DNA of 64,000 bases from Pseudobdellovibrionaceae bacterium (GCA_016719575.1 JADJYV010000013.1:62001-126000), one strand, 5' to 3'. Positions 50,965 through 60,471 are shown, counted from the stretch's first letter. Program-made: numbers and translations. Notes: generated by a model not told the origin, from the letters alone.

Positions 50965-51699
50965 ATGGGAATAATGAAAATGGAAGCATGGTTTTTGACA
51001 GACAAGGGGCATCGTCGCGATTCAAATCAAGACGCCTGCCTGATCAACAAAGACATTGGCGTGTTTATTGTGGCCGATGGAATGGGCGGTCATTTCGGTG
51101 GAGAAGTGGCGTCGGCTATTGCCGTGCAAACTGTTGAGGATACCTTCAAGCGACCAGGCTCGAAAGAAATGGCTCCTCGTGAAGTTTTAACCCGTGCTTT
51201 TGAAGAGGCCAGTCGTCGTATTTTCGACAAGGCAGCAACAGAAAATCCAGAGTTGGCAGGAATGGGAACAACGATGGTCATGGCGTTCATTCGGGGTAAA
51301 CACATCTACATTGCCAACGTTGGGGACTCAAGATGTTATCTTTTTAAGAAGCCCCATCTTTGGCAAATCACCGAAGATCATTCTTTGCTGAATGAACAGA
51401 TTAGGGCTGGGGTGTTGAAAGAAGAAAATATTGGCCAATTTGTCGCTCGCAATGTGATCACGCGCAGTGTTGGCTATGAAAGAGAAGTTCATCCTGATAT
51501 CATCGAGCGGGAAATTCTTGCTGGCGAAAGCTATCTGCTATGTTCTGACGGCCTTTCTGGCTTAGTGAGTGATCAAAAAATCTCTCAGATTCTAAATCAA
51601 AACTCACCTGACAGAGCCGTCAAGGCCTGTGTCGATCAAGCATTAGAAAACGGAGGGGACGATAACGTGACCGTCCTAATTTTGCATTTCTATGAATAG
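50965..51699 (+). CDS. PP2C-family Ser/Thr phosphatase
   Basis: About 244 residues. The PPM fold motifs are R-R-D-S-N-Q-D-A near the start, F-I-V-A-D-G-M-G-G-H (metal-binding Asp and Gly), M-G-T-T-M-V, A-N-V-G-D-S-R-C-Y, L-L-C-S-D-G-L-S-G, and G-G-D-D-N-V-T-V at the end. All the metal aspartates are present. It would dephosphorylate Ser/Thr residues made by Hanks-type kinases. The start could be ATG 50965, 50974 or 50980; none has a strong ribosome-binding site. It overlaps the M23 gene by eight bases. Confidence 0.93.
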   Translation: MGIMKMEAWFLTDKGHRRDSNQDACLINKDIGVFIVADGMGGHFGGEVASAIAVQTVEDTFKRPGSKEMAPREVLTRAFEEASRRIFDKAATENPELAGMGTTMVMAFIRGKHIYIANVGDSRCYLFKKPHLWQITEDHSLLNEQIRAGVLKEENIGQFVARNVITRSVGYEREVHPDIIEREILAGESYLLCSDGLSGLVSDQKISQILNQNSPDRAVKACVDQALENGGDDNVTVLILHFYE

Positions 51700-52705
51700 T
51701 CCAGAAAAAAAACTGACTGTTTTTATTGTGAGCAATCAAGATGGGAAAACACGCAAGATTCTTATTTCTGCGACTTGGGTGAAGATCGCAACATTTATTG
51801 GTGCTATAATCATTATAGTGTTTGCGGCTGGGATGGTTGATTACTTTGGTCTTCTCGTCCAGTCCTTAGAAAACAAACAACTTCGAGCTGAAAACGCCCA
51901 GTTGCTTAAACAGTTCCAAGTGGTTGAAGGAAAAGTAAGTTCACTTGAAAATAGCCTCGAAAGAGTTAAGACTTTTACCACAAAATTAAAATTAATTACA
52001 AATATTGAGGCTGAAGATCGAGTTACAAAGCTTACGATTGGTAATAAGCCAGCACCTGGTCAGCAGATCGAAGAGTTTGAGCCGATGGATCAACGATCCT
52101 CGCCTGCAAATTTAGCAGCTCAGGATCAAGTCTTTCAGCAACCACCGACTTTAAATGAAACCAAAGGCGAGATCGCAGAGCAGCCGACGTCGAACAAAGA
52201 TTATGCCTCTTTGATAGTGCGTATTGATAAGGCGGTGGGAGAGACTCAATTAAAAGAGCAAAGTGTTATTGACCTTTGGGAAAGTCTTTCTGAACGTCAG
52301 AGTTTGATAAATGCAACGCCCAATATTAAGCCAGCACGAGGTTGGCTCGCATCTCGTTTTGGATACCGCATTTCTCCGTTTACAGGCAAAGCAGCAATGC
52401 ATGCAGGTCTGGATATTGCTGCGGCTCCAGGCTCTCCAGTCTATGCTCCAGCAGATGGTGTTGTGGGTTTTGCTGGCTATGACGAGAGTTATGGAAAGCT
52501 GGTCAGCATTGATCATGGTTATGGTGTAAGTACTCGTTTTGGGCATGCTTCACAAATTTACGTTCAGGTCGGGCAAAAAGTCTCAAAATGGGATGTTATA
52601 GCTGCGGTTGGAAATACAGGCCGATCGACCGGACCTCATTTGCACTATGAGGTAAGAATCAACGGCACCCCAGTGGACCCAATTAACTTTATCTTAGATG
52701 AGTAA
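51692..52705 (+). CDS. Membrane-anchored M23 metallopeptidase
   Basis: 337 residues. One membrane helix (residues about 30-52), a coiled coil (L-E-N-K-Q-L-R-A-E-N-A-Q-L-L-K-Q-F onward), a disordered Pro/Gln-rich linker, and a C-terminal LytM/M23 domain. Zinc ligands appear in H-A-G-L-D-I-A and H-L-H-Y-E-V, with G-H-A-S in the third motif. The domain should cut peptidoglycan cross-bridges or, if inactive, activate an amidase; the ligands look intact. The start lies within the PP2C gene, so the two are coupled. Confidence 0.92.
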   Translation: MNSPEKKLTVFIVSNQDGKTRKILISATWVKIATFIGAIIIIVFAAGMVDYFGLLVQSLENKQLRAENAQLLKQFQVVEGKVSSLENSLERVKTFTTKLKLITNIEAEDRVTKLTIGNKPAPGQQIEEFEPMDQRSSPANLAAQDQVFQQPPTLNETKGEIAEQPTSNKDYASLIVRIDKAVGETQLKEQSVIDLWESLSERQSLINATPNIKPARGWLASRFGYRISPFTGKAAMHAGLDIAAAPGSPVYAPADGVVGFAGYDESYGKLVSIDHGYGVSTRFGHASQIYVQVGQKVSKWDVIAAVGNTGRSTGPHLHYEVRINGTPVDPINFILDE

Positions 52706-52844
52706 GAAATATCTCTGCTGTAATTCGTAACAGTGAGTTGTCGCAAATTTGGTCAGCATATATTTGAGTTGAGTAAATAAGTCTTCTGGGTTTGATTTGA
52801 AATCAATTCAACTCCTGGCCTAAAACTTGAACTCGAAGTTGGTA

Positions 52845-53405
52845 ATGACGAACTGCCTTTGTCTCATCATTTTAATTTTAACTTTTAATGGCTTCTCTCA
52901 GTCTGCAAATGCAGAAATTGATATAGAGACAACTCAGCCTCTCGAGGTGCCGGTCAAAGAGGTTTCAAATGAAATTATAACCTCAAAAGACATTGAAAAT
53001 ATTATTCCGATGGATCTTCAGGCAACAAATAATATGGGTGTAGTCGCGGCTTGCGTTGTCGACCGCGGCATCCAGGCCTGGTTCAACTCTGCACAGGTTC
53101 AAGAAAGTGTTTTCGGACATATTGCAACGACCGTACAAAGAAAGTTGGCGTCAGACATCACGATAGCTTCTTCGGCGGAGCCTCAGGCGATACAGCACAA
53201 GCTCTCGCTGAGTTTTATGGCTTTTCAGGCGGCTGCCAAACTTCAGTATACAGGCCTTCTAAAGGCAGTTTTTAATTATGATACAAGGGCAGCGCGTGGC
53301 GTCCTTGAGCTTTCCGAAAAGTTTTTCAACAAAGATTTTTTTTTAAACCACTCTTCCTCCTCTGCAGAAAATATCAGTTCAATCGGAGTGAAATGGGGCT
53401 GGTGA
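52845..53405 (+). CDS. Exported protein, unknown
   Basis: 186 residues with a signal peptide (C-L-C-L-I-I-L-I-L-T-F-N-G-F-S-Q-S-A-N-A/E). The mature part is acidic at first, then largely helical (L-S-F-M-A-F-Q-A-A-A-K-L-Q-Y-T-G-L-L-K) and ends with Ser-rich turns and G-V-K-W-G-W. I recognise no family. ATG 52845 is preferred over the in-frame TTG at 52827. Its 3' end overlaps the convergent MocA-like gene by 32 bases. Confidence 0.65.
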   Translation: MTNCLCLIILILTFNGFSQSANAEIDIETTQPLEVPVKEVSNEIITSKDIENIIPMDLQATNNMGVVAACVVDRGIQAWFNSAQVQESVFGHIATTVQRKLASDITIASSAEPQAIQHKLSLSFMAFQAAAKLQYTGLLKAVFNYDTRAARGVLELSEKFFNKDFFLNHSSSSAENISSIGVKWGW

Positions 53406-53991
53406 GCTTTTCAAGAGCCACCACATCTTCAGGGGAATTCAAATTGACCGGAATAAGTGGATCATCAATAGAAACAGTGATTCTGTTTTTTTCAGGAAGA
53501 GTATGAATACAAAAATCCAAACGCGACTCGGGGGCTTCTGCATTGAGGGCCTTTAGGCGCTGCTGAAAAGGGTGAGACAATACAACCGGGTGGCCTTTGT
53601 AATTATGAAAGGACGGGACAAGGGCATCGATATTTTTGTGATTTTCCCAGGTCATCTTAAGCGTTAGAAGCGTGGAAGAATTTAATGGTGTGTCAACCGG
53701 AGAAACAAAAAGTGGACCTGTTTCGTTTTCGTTAAAACCTATTTGTAGAGATGAAAAAGGTCCCCGTTCTGGATTTCTATTAATGCATATCTGAACATTT
53801 TTGAAATTTTTAGTAATTTCCTCAAGCGATTCGGCCGATTCCGGGGCGGTTACAATGAAAATACAATTGAAATCTGCCCCCATAATTTGCTGAATTTGAT
53901 ATTCAATCCAGGGTTTTTTTCGAAACAGCATCAGTGCTTTATTGGAGCCCATGCGTTGGCTGCGTCCTGCTGCCAATATAAGAAAATTCAT
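53374..53991 (-). CDS. MocA/MobA-like nucleotidyltransferase
   Basis: A 205-residue NTP transferase. The glycine-rich nucleotide motif is L-A-A-G-R-S-Q-R-M-G-S-N-K, followed by the P-V-D-T-P metal site and G-H-P-V-V. MocA transfers CMP (and MobA GMP) to molybdopterin; the operon with a molybdenum hydroxylase and XdhC supports a MocA-like cofactor-maturation role. It starts within the XdhC stop (ATGA). Confidence 0.87.
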   Translation of the reverse strand: MNFLILAAGRSQRMGSNKALMLFRKKPWIEYQIQQIMGADFNCIFIVTAPESAESLEEITKNFKNVQICINRNPERGPFSSLQIGFNENETGPLFVSPVDTPLNSSTLLTLKMTWENHKNIDALVPSFHNYKGHPVVLSHPFQQRLKALNAEAPESRLDFCIHTLPEKNRITVSIDDPLIPVNLNSPEDVVALEKLTSPISLRLN

Positions 53992-54812
53992 ATTATTGCG
54001 TCCTGAGAGCACTCATCGTTGGTTTTTTGCTTTTTTTCGTCTATATTATGAAGTTGCAAAATTTCTGCAGCAAAACTGATAGCTACTTCTTTTGGAGTCT
54101 TCCCTCCAATCGGAAGACCGATAGGGCTCGTGACTTTGTTCAGAACAGCTACAGAAATGCCTTTTTCTATGAAATTTTTTTGAAAGCGCCTCCACTTTAT
54201 TTCACTGCCTATAAGACCAAGGTACTTTAGGTCTTTATCCAGAAGGTTTTCCACAAGATTTTGATCAAGATTGTGATCGAAAGTCATGACCGCTGCGTAC
54301 AGTTTTGAAACATCACCGAACGGCCATTTTTCTACCAAATTTATACCAGAATCGAGGTGTTGTATGACAGAAGCAGGTGCCTTGCTGAGCCATTCCTTTC
54401 TTTGGTCAACCAGATGAACTTTAAAAGGAGTATCTACTAGCACCTGGGCAATCGCTTGTGCGACATGACCAGCACCAAAAAGAACTAAGTGTGGGCCAGT
54501 ATTGAATGTTTCAATGAAGACTTCGACAAACCCTCCGCAGCACTGATTAGCTTTGAGGCAAAGGGGGTAGGGGACTCGCTCGGGAGGTAGGTTGTTCTTC
54601 AATATCTGTCGTGCCTTTTCTATGACAAGTTCTTCGAGCTGGCCACCACCGATAGTGCCGTAGAAATCAGTTTTTGTGACGACAAGTTTAGTTCCGATAT
54701 CACGCGGAGTAGAGCCCTTCGTCATTATGATTGTAACAAGGGCTGCCGGAGTTGCATTTAGCTGAAGACGTTGTAGTGCGGAGATCCAGTCCGAGGATTC
54801 AAAGGAAGACAT
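53988..54812 (-). CDS. xdhC: XdhC-family molybdenum-enzyme maturation factor
   Basis: A 274-residue protein that binds and protects molybdenum cofactor, promotes its sulfuration, and inserts it in xanthine-dehydrogenase-type enzymes. Landmarks are T-K-G-S-T-P-R-D-I-G, the G-T-I-G-G-G-Q-L-E-E motif, a C-C-G-G motif (N-Q-C-C-G-G-F), and the Rossmann-type L-V-L-F-G-A-G-H-V-A-Q near residue 110. It follows the FAD-subunit gene by two bases. Confidence 0.9.
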   Translation of the reverse strand: MSSFESSDWISALQRLQLNATPAALVTIIMTKGSTPRDIGTKLVVTKTDFYGTIGGGQLEELVIEKARQILKNNLPPERVPYPLCLKANQCCGGFVEVFIETFNTGPHLVLFGAGHVAQAIAQVLVDTPFKVHLVDQRKEWLSKAPASVIQHLDSGINLVEKWPFGDVSKLYAAVMTFDHNLDQNLVENLLDKDLKYLGLIGSEIKWRRFQKNFIEKGISVAVLNKVTSPIGLPIGGKTPKEVAISFAAEILQLHNIDEKKQKTNDECSQDAII

Positions 54813-54814
54813 AA

Positions 54815-55681
54815 TTATTTTTTTAAGCTTTCTAAAAACTCAGTTAATAAATTGCCGGCAACAGTTTTTCGGTATTTTGCTTCGGAGCGGATATCGTCAA
54901 TGGGGTGAATCTCATCCATAAGTATATTTCGAGCTTGCTGAATATTTTCGTGTGTCAGATCCTTTTCGTTTAAAAAATGTTCCGTTTGTATTGCTTGCAT
55001 GGGGATTGGCGCCACGCTGCCGAGACCGATTTGAATCCATTCAATATTTTGTCCACGAAAGACACAGGCTACGCCCGCCAAACAAACTTTTGAGATCGAC
55101 TGTGCGGCGCGGGTTCCTACTTTGCGATAATAGGAGTGACTTATACCTTGGTGGCGATGAATTTTTATTGCCATGATAATTTCGTCTGCTCGTAGATCAG
55201 CCCTCTTATAACCTTTGTGAAACTGCGTGTAATTCACGATTCGGTAACCTTTGCTTGATAGCAAAATGAGGTCGGCGTTATAAGCGATAAGGACTGGCGG
55301 CGTGTCCGCAGCGGGACTCATATTGGCAATATTGCCACCAATTGTGGCGCGATTTTGAATTGCGATAGCTCCGGTCGCCTCTGCTGAATTCACCAAGAGG
55401 GGAAATTCTTGTTGAATAATAGGATGGTTTTTAATTTGGGTGAAAGTGCAGCCACCACCTATTAAAATTTCTTGGTCGTTGACGACAAAGCCTTTGAGCT
55501 CGTGGAGCGCATTTATATTGAGAAACTTTTTGTGAGTTAGTTTTCCTGCCTCGTAAGAGACCATAAGGTCTGTGCCGCCAGCAAAGAGTTGCCATTCGCC
55601 CGAATTTGTAGACAAAATCTGTAGGGCTTCCTTTATATTTTTAGGGGTCTTCATTTCGTAATCAGGTGTGAGGCCTCTCAT
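54815..55681 (-). CDS. Molybdenum hydroxylase FAD subunit
   Basis: A 288-residue FAD-binding subunit of the xanthine dehydrogenase family (CoxM/XdhB type). The FAD motifs are F-A-G-G-T-D-L-M-V near residue 35 and R-A-T-I-G-G-N-I-A-N-M-S-P-A-A-D-T near 115. The C-terminal CO_deh_flav_C part follows, with R-K-V-G-T-R-A-A-Q-S-I-S-K. It passes electrons from the 2Fe-2S subunit on to NAD or another acceptor. Overlaps the Fe-S gene by four bases. Confidence 0.9.
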   Translation of the reverse strand: MRGLTPDYEMKTPKNIKEALQILSTNSGEWQLFAGGTDLMVSYEAGKLTHKKFLNINALHELKGFVVNDQEILIGGGCTFTQIKNHPIIQQEFPLLVNSAEATGAIAIQNRATIGGNIANMSPAADTPPVLIAYNADLILLSSKGYRIVNYTQFHKGYKRADLRADEIIMAIKIHRHQGISHSYYRKVGTRAAQSISKVCLAGVACVFRGQNIEWIQIGLGSVAPIPMQAIQTEHFLNEKDLTHENIQQARNILMDEIHPIDDIRSEAKYRKTVAGNLLTEFLESLKK

Positions 55682-56139
55682 TTGAAAGTCTCCGCTGCTT
55701 TTGTTACTGAATCGATAATTTTAACATAGCCAGTGCAGCGGCAAAGATTGCCCGCGAGTCCGGTTTGAATTTGAGATACAGTTGGATTCGAGTTTTTTTT
55801 CAAAAGGTCAAAGGAGGCCATCACCATTCCCGGAGTACAAATTCCACATTGAGCGCCCCCGCACTCCAAGAAAGCCTGCTGGATGGGGTGCAGATTTTCC
55901 TCTGTACCGAGGCCTTCGATTGTTAAAATAGACGCTCCTTCACATTGTGCTATGGGAACGAGGCAGCTGTTGACGAGTTGTTTATCAAGCATGATGGAGC
56001 AGGCGCCGCACTCGCCCTCGCCGCAACCTTCTTTGGACCCAGTAAGCCCCAAGTCCTCTCGTAAAACATCGAGAAGGCGTTTCATGGGGGGGGCATCGAC
56101 AGAAATATTTTTTTCGTTTAATTTAAAATTAATTTTCAT
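55678..56139 (-). CDS. Molybdenum hydroxylase 2Fe-2S subunit
   Basis: 153 residues with two [2Fe-2S] clusters: the plant-type set C-G-E-G-E-C-G-A-C-S with the further C of N-S-C-L-V-P, and the helical set C-G-I-C-T-P-G-M paired with C-R-C-T-G-Y. It links the molybdenum and FAD subunits. Its start lies within the end of the large-subunit gene. Confidence 0.94.
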   Translation of the reverse strand: MKINFKLNEKNISVDAPPMKRLLDVLREDLGLTGSKEGCGEGECGACSIMLDKQLVNSCLVPIAQCEGASILTIEGLGTEENLHPIQQAFLECGGAQCGICTPGMVMASFDLLKKNSNPTVSQIQTGLAGNLCRCTGYVKIIDSVTKAAETFK

Positions 56140-58372
56140 AGAAGGCTTTCATTAAATCTTCGGGCAGCATTGGAATCGATTTCAGCTCTAGTCCCGTAGC
56201 CATAGCGATGGCATTAAGAATTGCAGGTGCGGGTCCATCCATTGGTAGTTCGCCAATACCTTTTGCTCCTTGTGGACCATGAGCATAGGGAACTTCTTCA
56301 AATAAGACTTCGATGTGTGGCAAATCGGCGCTTGTCGGAATAATGTAGTTGGTCATGTTGGCGTTGATCATGCGTCCATCTTTTAGATTTACTTTTTCGT
56401 AGAGTGCGTAGCCAATTCCTTGAGCCACTCCGCCCTCGATCTGCCCCTGCGCGAGAATCGGATTGATCACTCGTCCGACTTCTTGCAACGCTGTAAAGTT
56501 TGTTACCTTGGTTTCATAGGTTGTTGTGTCAATTTGAATTTCGGCAACATAAACTGCCCAGGCGTAGGAGCCATAAGCATCACCCTGATAAGTTTGGTCA
56601 TTCCAGTGAATACCAGGTGGTTGTTGATACTCTGCCATGACTGTGAGCTCGCCATGGTTTTTGACATAATTAAGACAAGCTTGCCGGAATTCTACTTCAG
56701 AATGGGTGGGCTTAAGGTAGCCTTCTTTTTGAAGGGTATGTCGAATGCCTAATGCCGCAGATTGAACAAGCTTGCCGACAACCATCGTTGTGCGCGAGGC
56801 AACGGTGGGGCCTGAGTTTGGAACGTACTTTGTGTCAGGCGTGAAGATCTCAATTATTTCGGTGCTTGTGTTGAGCGCATCGGCGGCAATTTGAGAAAAA
56901 ATTGTATTAGTGCCCTGGCCGATTTCAGTGCTTGCTGAGAGAACTTTAATTTTTGCGTCACGGTCCAACTGTATTCCAACTTTAGAGGCTAGATATTTTT
57001 CTCCAGAACCTGTGAATCCAGAACCGTGCATAAATGTTGCGAGGCCAATTCCTTTTTTTATTTTGGTATTTGAAATGTTGTCATCAAGAAATTGCCGCTG
57101 CTTTTGTTTGTAGTGAGTGTGTTTTAGAGCCCTATCCAGGAGGGACTCCATATCGACACCTTCGTTGATTAGTTGTCCTGTAGCGGTTTTTTGTCCGTCG
57201 CGTATAAAATTCCGTCGACGAATTTCTTCGGCACTGAGATTGAGTTTTCGCGCGATCTGATCGAGATGTCGTTCGAGTGCGAAGATGCTTTGTGGAGCGC
57301 CAAATCCGCGGAAGGCTCCATATGGCACTGAGTTCGTGGCGACGGCCTTTGCATCGATTCGGACATGGTCTATATTGTAGGGCCCGGCGGCATGAATGGT
57401 TCCTCGCGAAAGTACAACGGAAGAAAGAGTGGCGTAGGCCCCGCCATCAATAATAAACTGGATGTCCAAACCGAGGATACGACCATCTTTATTGACCGCT
57501 GTTTTATGATGAGTTCTGGATGGATGGCGTTTTGTTGTGCAGGCCATGTCTTCCGCTCTGTCATAGATCATTTTAACGACTTTGCCCGACTTCCAAGCTA
57601 GAAGGGCTGCGTGTCCAGCTAACATCGATGGGTACTCTTCTTTTCCGCCGAAGCCGCCACCTGTTTCGGTTTGTATGATTCGAATTTTATCCTCGGTGAA
57701 ATTAAAAAGTGGAATTAAGGCTTTTTGGACATAGTACGGGCATTGCATTGAGCCCCAAATGGTCACTCCATCCTGTTTATTCGCGAGAGCCACCATGCCA
57801 TTGGTTTCAATGTAGACATGTTCCTGGGCTCCAGTTTCGTACGTGTCTTCAATAATGAAATCCGCTTTGGACCAGATGCTATCGATATTACCTTTTTCTA
57901 AGTGATAAGACTTCAGAATATTATCTTTACCCCAAATTATTGTCTGTGCTTCGACTGCTTCTGGAATCGAGAGCACCGGGGGGAGTGTTTCGTAGTCGAT
58001 AGTGATAGCCTGACGAGCTCGCTCGAGAAGAATTTTGTCTTGATGAGCTAAAAGTAGAATCGGCTCTTCGGCGTGATTGATATCTGTGTCAGCTAAGAAG
58101 GGCTGATCTGTTGTTATCAATGCGACATGATTTTGGCCTGGAATGTCTTTCGCCGTGACGACAGTAAACTCATGCCACGGAATGTCTTGAGCGAAATTTA
58201 TCTGCTTAATTTTACCCCGTGGAATTGTAGAGCGAATTGTGGTGCCATGAAGACAGTTTTTGAATTCAATATCATCAATGTATTTCGAACGTCCAGTGAC
58301 CTTTTTGGGGCCTTCTTTGCGTTGAACAGAGTTTCCGATAGGGGAGCTAAATGTTTGCTTTTGCATTGTCAT
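56129..58372 (-). CDS. Molybdenum hydroxylase large (Mo-cofactor) subunit
   Basis: A 747-residue subunit of the xanthine dehydrogenase/aldehyde oxidase family. G-G-G-F-G-G-K-E and G-A-F-R-G-F-G-A-P-Q are the XDH-type cofactor motifs, and G-A-K-G-I-G-E-L-P near the end holds the catalytic Glu. It lacks the CO dehydrogenase A-Y-x-C-S-F-R loop, so a purine or aldehyde substrate is more likely than CO. The exact substrate cannot be read. First gene of an operon of five: large, Fe-S, FAD, XdhC, MocA-like. Confidence 0.9.
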   Translation of the reverse strand: MTMQKQTFSSPIGNSVQRKEGPKKVTGRSKYIDDIEFKNCLHGTTIRSTIPRGKIKQINFAQDIPWHEFTVVTAKDIPGQNHVALITTDQPFLADTDINHAEEPILLLAHQDKILLERARQAITIDYETLPPVLSIPEAVEAQTIIWGKDNILKSYHLEKGNIDSIWSKADFIIEDTYETGAQEHVYIETNGMVALANKQDGVTIWGSMQCPYYVQKALIPLFNFTEDKIRIIQTETGGGFGGKEEYPSMLAGHAALLAWKSGKVVKMIYDRAEDMACTTKRHPSRTHHKTAVNKDGRILGLDIQFIIDGGAYATLSSVVLSRGTIHAAGPYNIDHVRIDAKAVATNSVPYGAFRGFGAPQSIFALERHLDQIARKLNLSAEEIRRRNFIRDGQKTATGQLINEGVDMESLLDRALKHTHYKQKQRQFLDDNISNTKIKKGIGLATFMHGSGFTGSGEKYLASKVGIQLDRDAKIKVLSASTEIGQGTNTIFSQIAADALNTSTEIIEIFTPDTKYVPNSGPTVASRTTMVVGKLVQSAALGIRHTLQKEGYLKPTHSEVEFRQACLNYVKNHGELTVMAEYQQPPGIHWNDQTYQGDAYGSYAWAVYVAEIQIDTTTYETKVTNFTALQEVGRVINPILAQGQIEGGVAQGIGYALYEKVNLKDGRMINANMTNYIIPTSADLPHIEVLFEEVPYAHGPQGAKGIGELPMDGPAPAILNAIAMATGLELKSIPMLPEDLMKAFYEN

Positions 58373-58499
58373 TGACGCAATTGAATCATTTCACTGATAA
58401 AATGCAAAATCATTTAGTGATTGGAAACGCAAGGCCGCATCATTTTATTTTACTCGTCTTTAGTTTGACGACCGCTCCTCTTGTCATTAATCTGGGGTC

Positions 58500-59684
58500 A
58501 TGGAAAAAGTCGTATTTATTTCTGGAAAAAGAACCCCGTTTGGAGCTTTTGGCGGATCTCTAAAAGATGTTTCAGCAACAGATTTGGGAGTGGCCTCCGC
58601 TAAGGCAACCCTGGAACAAGCAGGGTTGTCTCCCGAAAAGATTGACCATGTTATTTTTGGGAATGTTATTCAATCTGGTGCTGATGCAATTTATATCCCC
58701 CGACATATCGGCTTGAAAATCGGAGCTCCAATAGGAATTGGTGCCCTTGGTGTAAATCGTTTGTGTGGTAGCGGATTTCAGTCGTGGACTTCGGCAGTAC
58801 AAATGATTCAAACCGGAGAGGCGGCTGCAGTTCTTGCCGGCGGCACGGAGCAAATGTCTCAAGTTCCTTACGTGGTCCGCGGAATGCGCTTCGGTGGAAT
58901 TCGTTTGGGAAGCGGTGAGCTCGAAGATTATATGACGGCAGCCTTGACGGATGCTTATACTAAAACACCGATGGCGATCACGGCTGAGAATTTAGCTGTG
59001 AAGTACGATATTTCCCGACAAGAAGTTGATAATTACTCTTTGCAATCTCAACAGCGTTACAAAGCCTGTTTTGACCGTGGTGATTTTAAAATTGAAATAA
59101 GTCCAGTGACCATCGAGGGGAAGAAGGGCGTCGTTGTTGTCGAAAGAGATGAGCATCCTCGTCCCGAGACGACACTCGAAAAACTGGCGCAACTGAAGCC
59201 CGTCTTTAAAAAAGACGGAATTGTAACGGCGGCGGGATCTTCAGGAATCGTCGACGGCGCGGCTTGTTCACTTTTGACGAGTGAATCAAAAGCTAAAGAG
59301 CTGGGTCTAAAACCACTAGCTCGAATTGTTTCGTATGCTTCTGTGGGATGCGATCCTTCAATAATGGGAATAGGGCCAGCAGGTGCCTCTCGTTTAGCTT
59401 TGAAAAAAGCGGGATTGAATATTGAGCAGATGGATTTGATTGAAGTGAACGAGGCCTTTGCTGCTCAGTATTTGGCTGTTCAAAAAGAATTAAAATTGGA
59501 TCCATCCAGATCAAATGTAAACGGTGGAGCGATTGCCGTCGGACATCCTCTTGGTGCTTCGGGAACACGAATCATGAATCATCTGGTGTATGAGCTTCAT
59601 CGTCGCAAGGCTCGTTATGCTTTGGGAAGTGCTTGTATTGGGGGCGGTCAGGGCATCGCTGTAATTATCGAACGATTGGACTAG
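58500..59684 (+). CDS. Acetyl-CoA acetyltransferase (thiolase)
   Basis: A 394-residue thiolase. The nucleophilic Cys is in N-R-L-C-G-S-G-F-Q-S, the N-E-A-F-A motif is present, His is in G-G-A-I-A-V-G-H-P-L-G-A-S-G, and the second Cys is in S-A-C-I-G-G-G-Q-G. It condenses two acetyl-CoA or cleaves 3-ketoacyl-CoA. It may absorb acetoacetyl-CoA from the leucine pathway encoded earlier. It starts 128 bases from the divergent molybdenum enzyme gene. The next gene is a degenerate SDR. Confidence 0.93.
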   Translation: MEKVVFISGKRTPFGAFGGSLKDVSATDLGVASAKATLEQAGLSPEKIDHVIFGNVIQSGADAIYIPRHIGLKIGAPIGIGALGVNRLCGSGFQSWTSAVQMIQTGEAAAVLAGGTEQMSQVPYVVRGMRFGGIRLGSGELEDYMTAALTDAYTKTPMAITAENLAVKYDISRQEVDNYSLQSQQRYKACFDRGDFKIEISPVTIEGKKGVVVVERDEHPRPETTLEKLAQLKPVFKKDGIVTAAGSSGIVDGAACSLLTSESKAKELGLKPLARIVSYASVGCDPSIMGIGPAGASRLALKKAGLNIEQMDLIEVNEAFAAQYLAVQKELKLDPSRSNVNGGAIAVGHPLGASGTRIMNHLVYELHRRKARYALGSACIGGGQGIAVIIERLD

Positions 59685-59688
59685 TCGA

Positions 59689-60471
59689 GTGGAGGCGGTA
59701 TTTAATCTTCATCAGCGTGTAGCTTTGGTTTCTGGTCCAATGAGTTCGACAGTTGCCAGCATAACCATGGGTTTAACTCGCCTCGGTGCTGACTGTATAC
59801 TTTTAGATCCTCAAAACTCTGTTCCACAGCCGTTCATCAATCAAATTAACGACAGTCGCGAAATTAATGACAAATTTGGTCGAGCTGCGGTTATTGCTAC
59901 GGACTTGAGTACGGCTGCAGTAATTAAGGATGTTATTGGTAGGGCCTCCCAGGTTTTCGGCGGTTTAGATATTTTTATTGATGCAATGGTGATTAATCAT
60001 CCGACTCCTCTAAAAATTGATGGAGGCATTGACGGCATTGAGGGATTGGATTTAATGCTGGAGAGGCATTTGAAAAGCACATTGGTTTTAACACAGGGAG
60101 TTCTGGCCTTTTTTAAGAGCCGTAAGCGTGGACGTATCATTTACTTGTTAAATGATCCTCCGCCGACAAAGAAAAAAGAAGATGTTTTAGTTTGCGCTGT
60201 TAGGTCCGGGTTGATTCCATTTGCCGCTGCCTTAGCTAAGCAAATTAACGAAGCAAATATCACTGTGAATACCTTATCTTTGGCACTAACCGAAGAATAT
60301 ATTTTAGGTCATGATTTAGATTCGAAATCAATTAAAGAGGCGATGGAGAAAATGAAGCTCCAGGACTCCTCATTGCGGATCACTGAACCCGACAAAACTT
60401 CTCAAGTAGTCAGCTTTTTAGCAAGCACACTCGGCACCAGCATCACCGGCCAACACCTCTCCCTTTCTTAG
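59689..60471 (+). CDS. Degenerate SDR-family protein
   Basis: 260 residues with the overall order of short-chain dehydrogenases (a R-V-A-L-V-S-G start, a D-L-S strand end, F-G-G-L-D-I-F-I-D, and a C-terminal S-F-L-A-S-T...S-I-T-G-Q-H-L-S). Two features needed for activity are missing: the T-G-x-x-x-G-x-G dinucleotide loop reads S-G-P-M-S-S-T-V, and the Y-x-x-x-K catalytic pair is replaced (V-L-V-C-A-V-R-S-G). It is likely a non-catalytic relative, perhaps a partner of the thiolase four bases upstream. GTG start with a weak ribosome-binding site. The stop sits directly at the left inverted repeat of the transposase unit. Confidence 0.72.
   Translation: MEAVFNLHQRVALVSGPMSSTVASITMGLTRLGADCILLDPQNSVPQPFINQINDSREINDKFGRAAVIATDLSTAAVIKDVIGRASQVFGGLDIFIDAMVINHPTPLKIDGGIDGIEGLDLMLERHLKSTLVLTQGVLAFFKSRKRGRIIYLLNDPPPTKKKEDVLVCAVRSGLIPFAAALAKQINEANITVNTLSLALTEEYILGHDLDSKSIKEAMEKMKLQDSSLRITEPDKTSQVVSFLASTLGTSITGQHLSLS

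Noticed and set aside
56129..58372. Carbon monoxide dehydrogenase large subunit
   Set aside because: The A-Y-x-C-S-F-R loop is absent; the motifs are of the xanthine dehydrogenase type (G-A-F-R-G-F-G).
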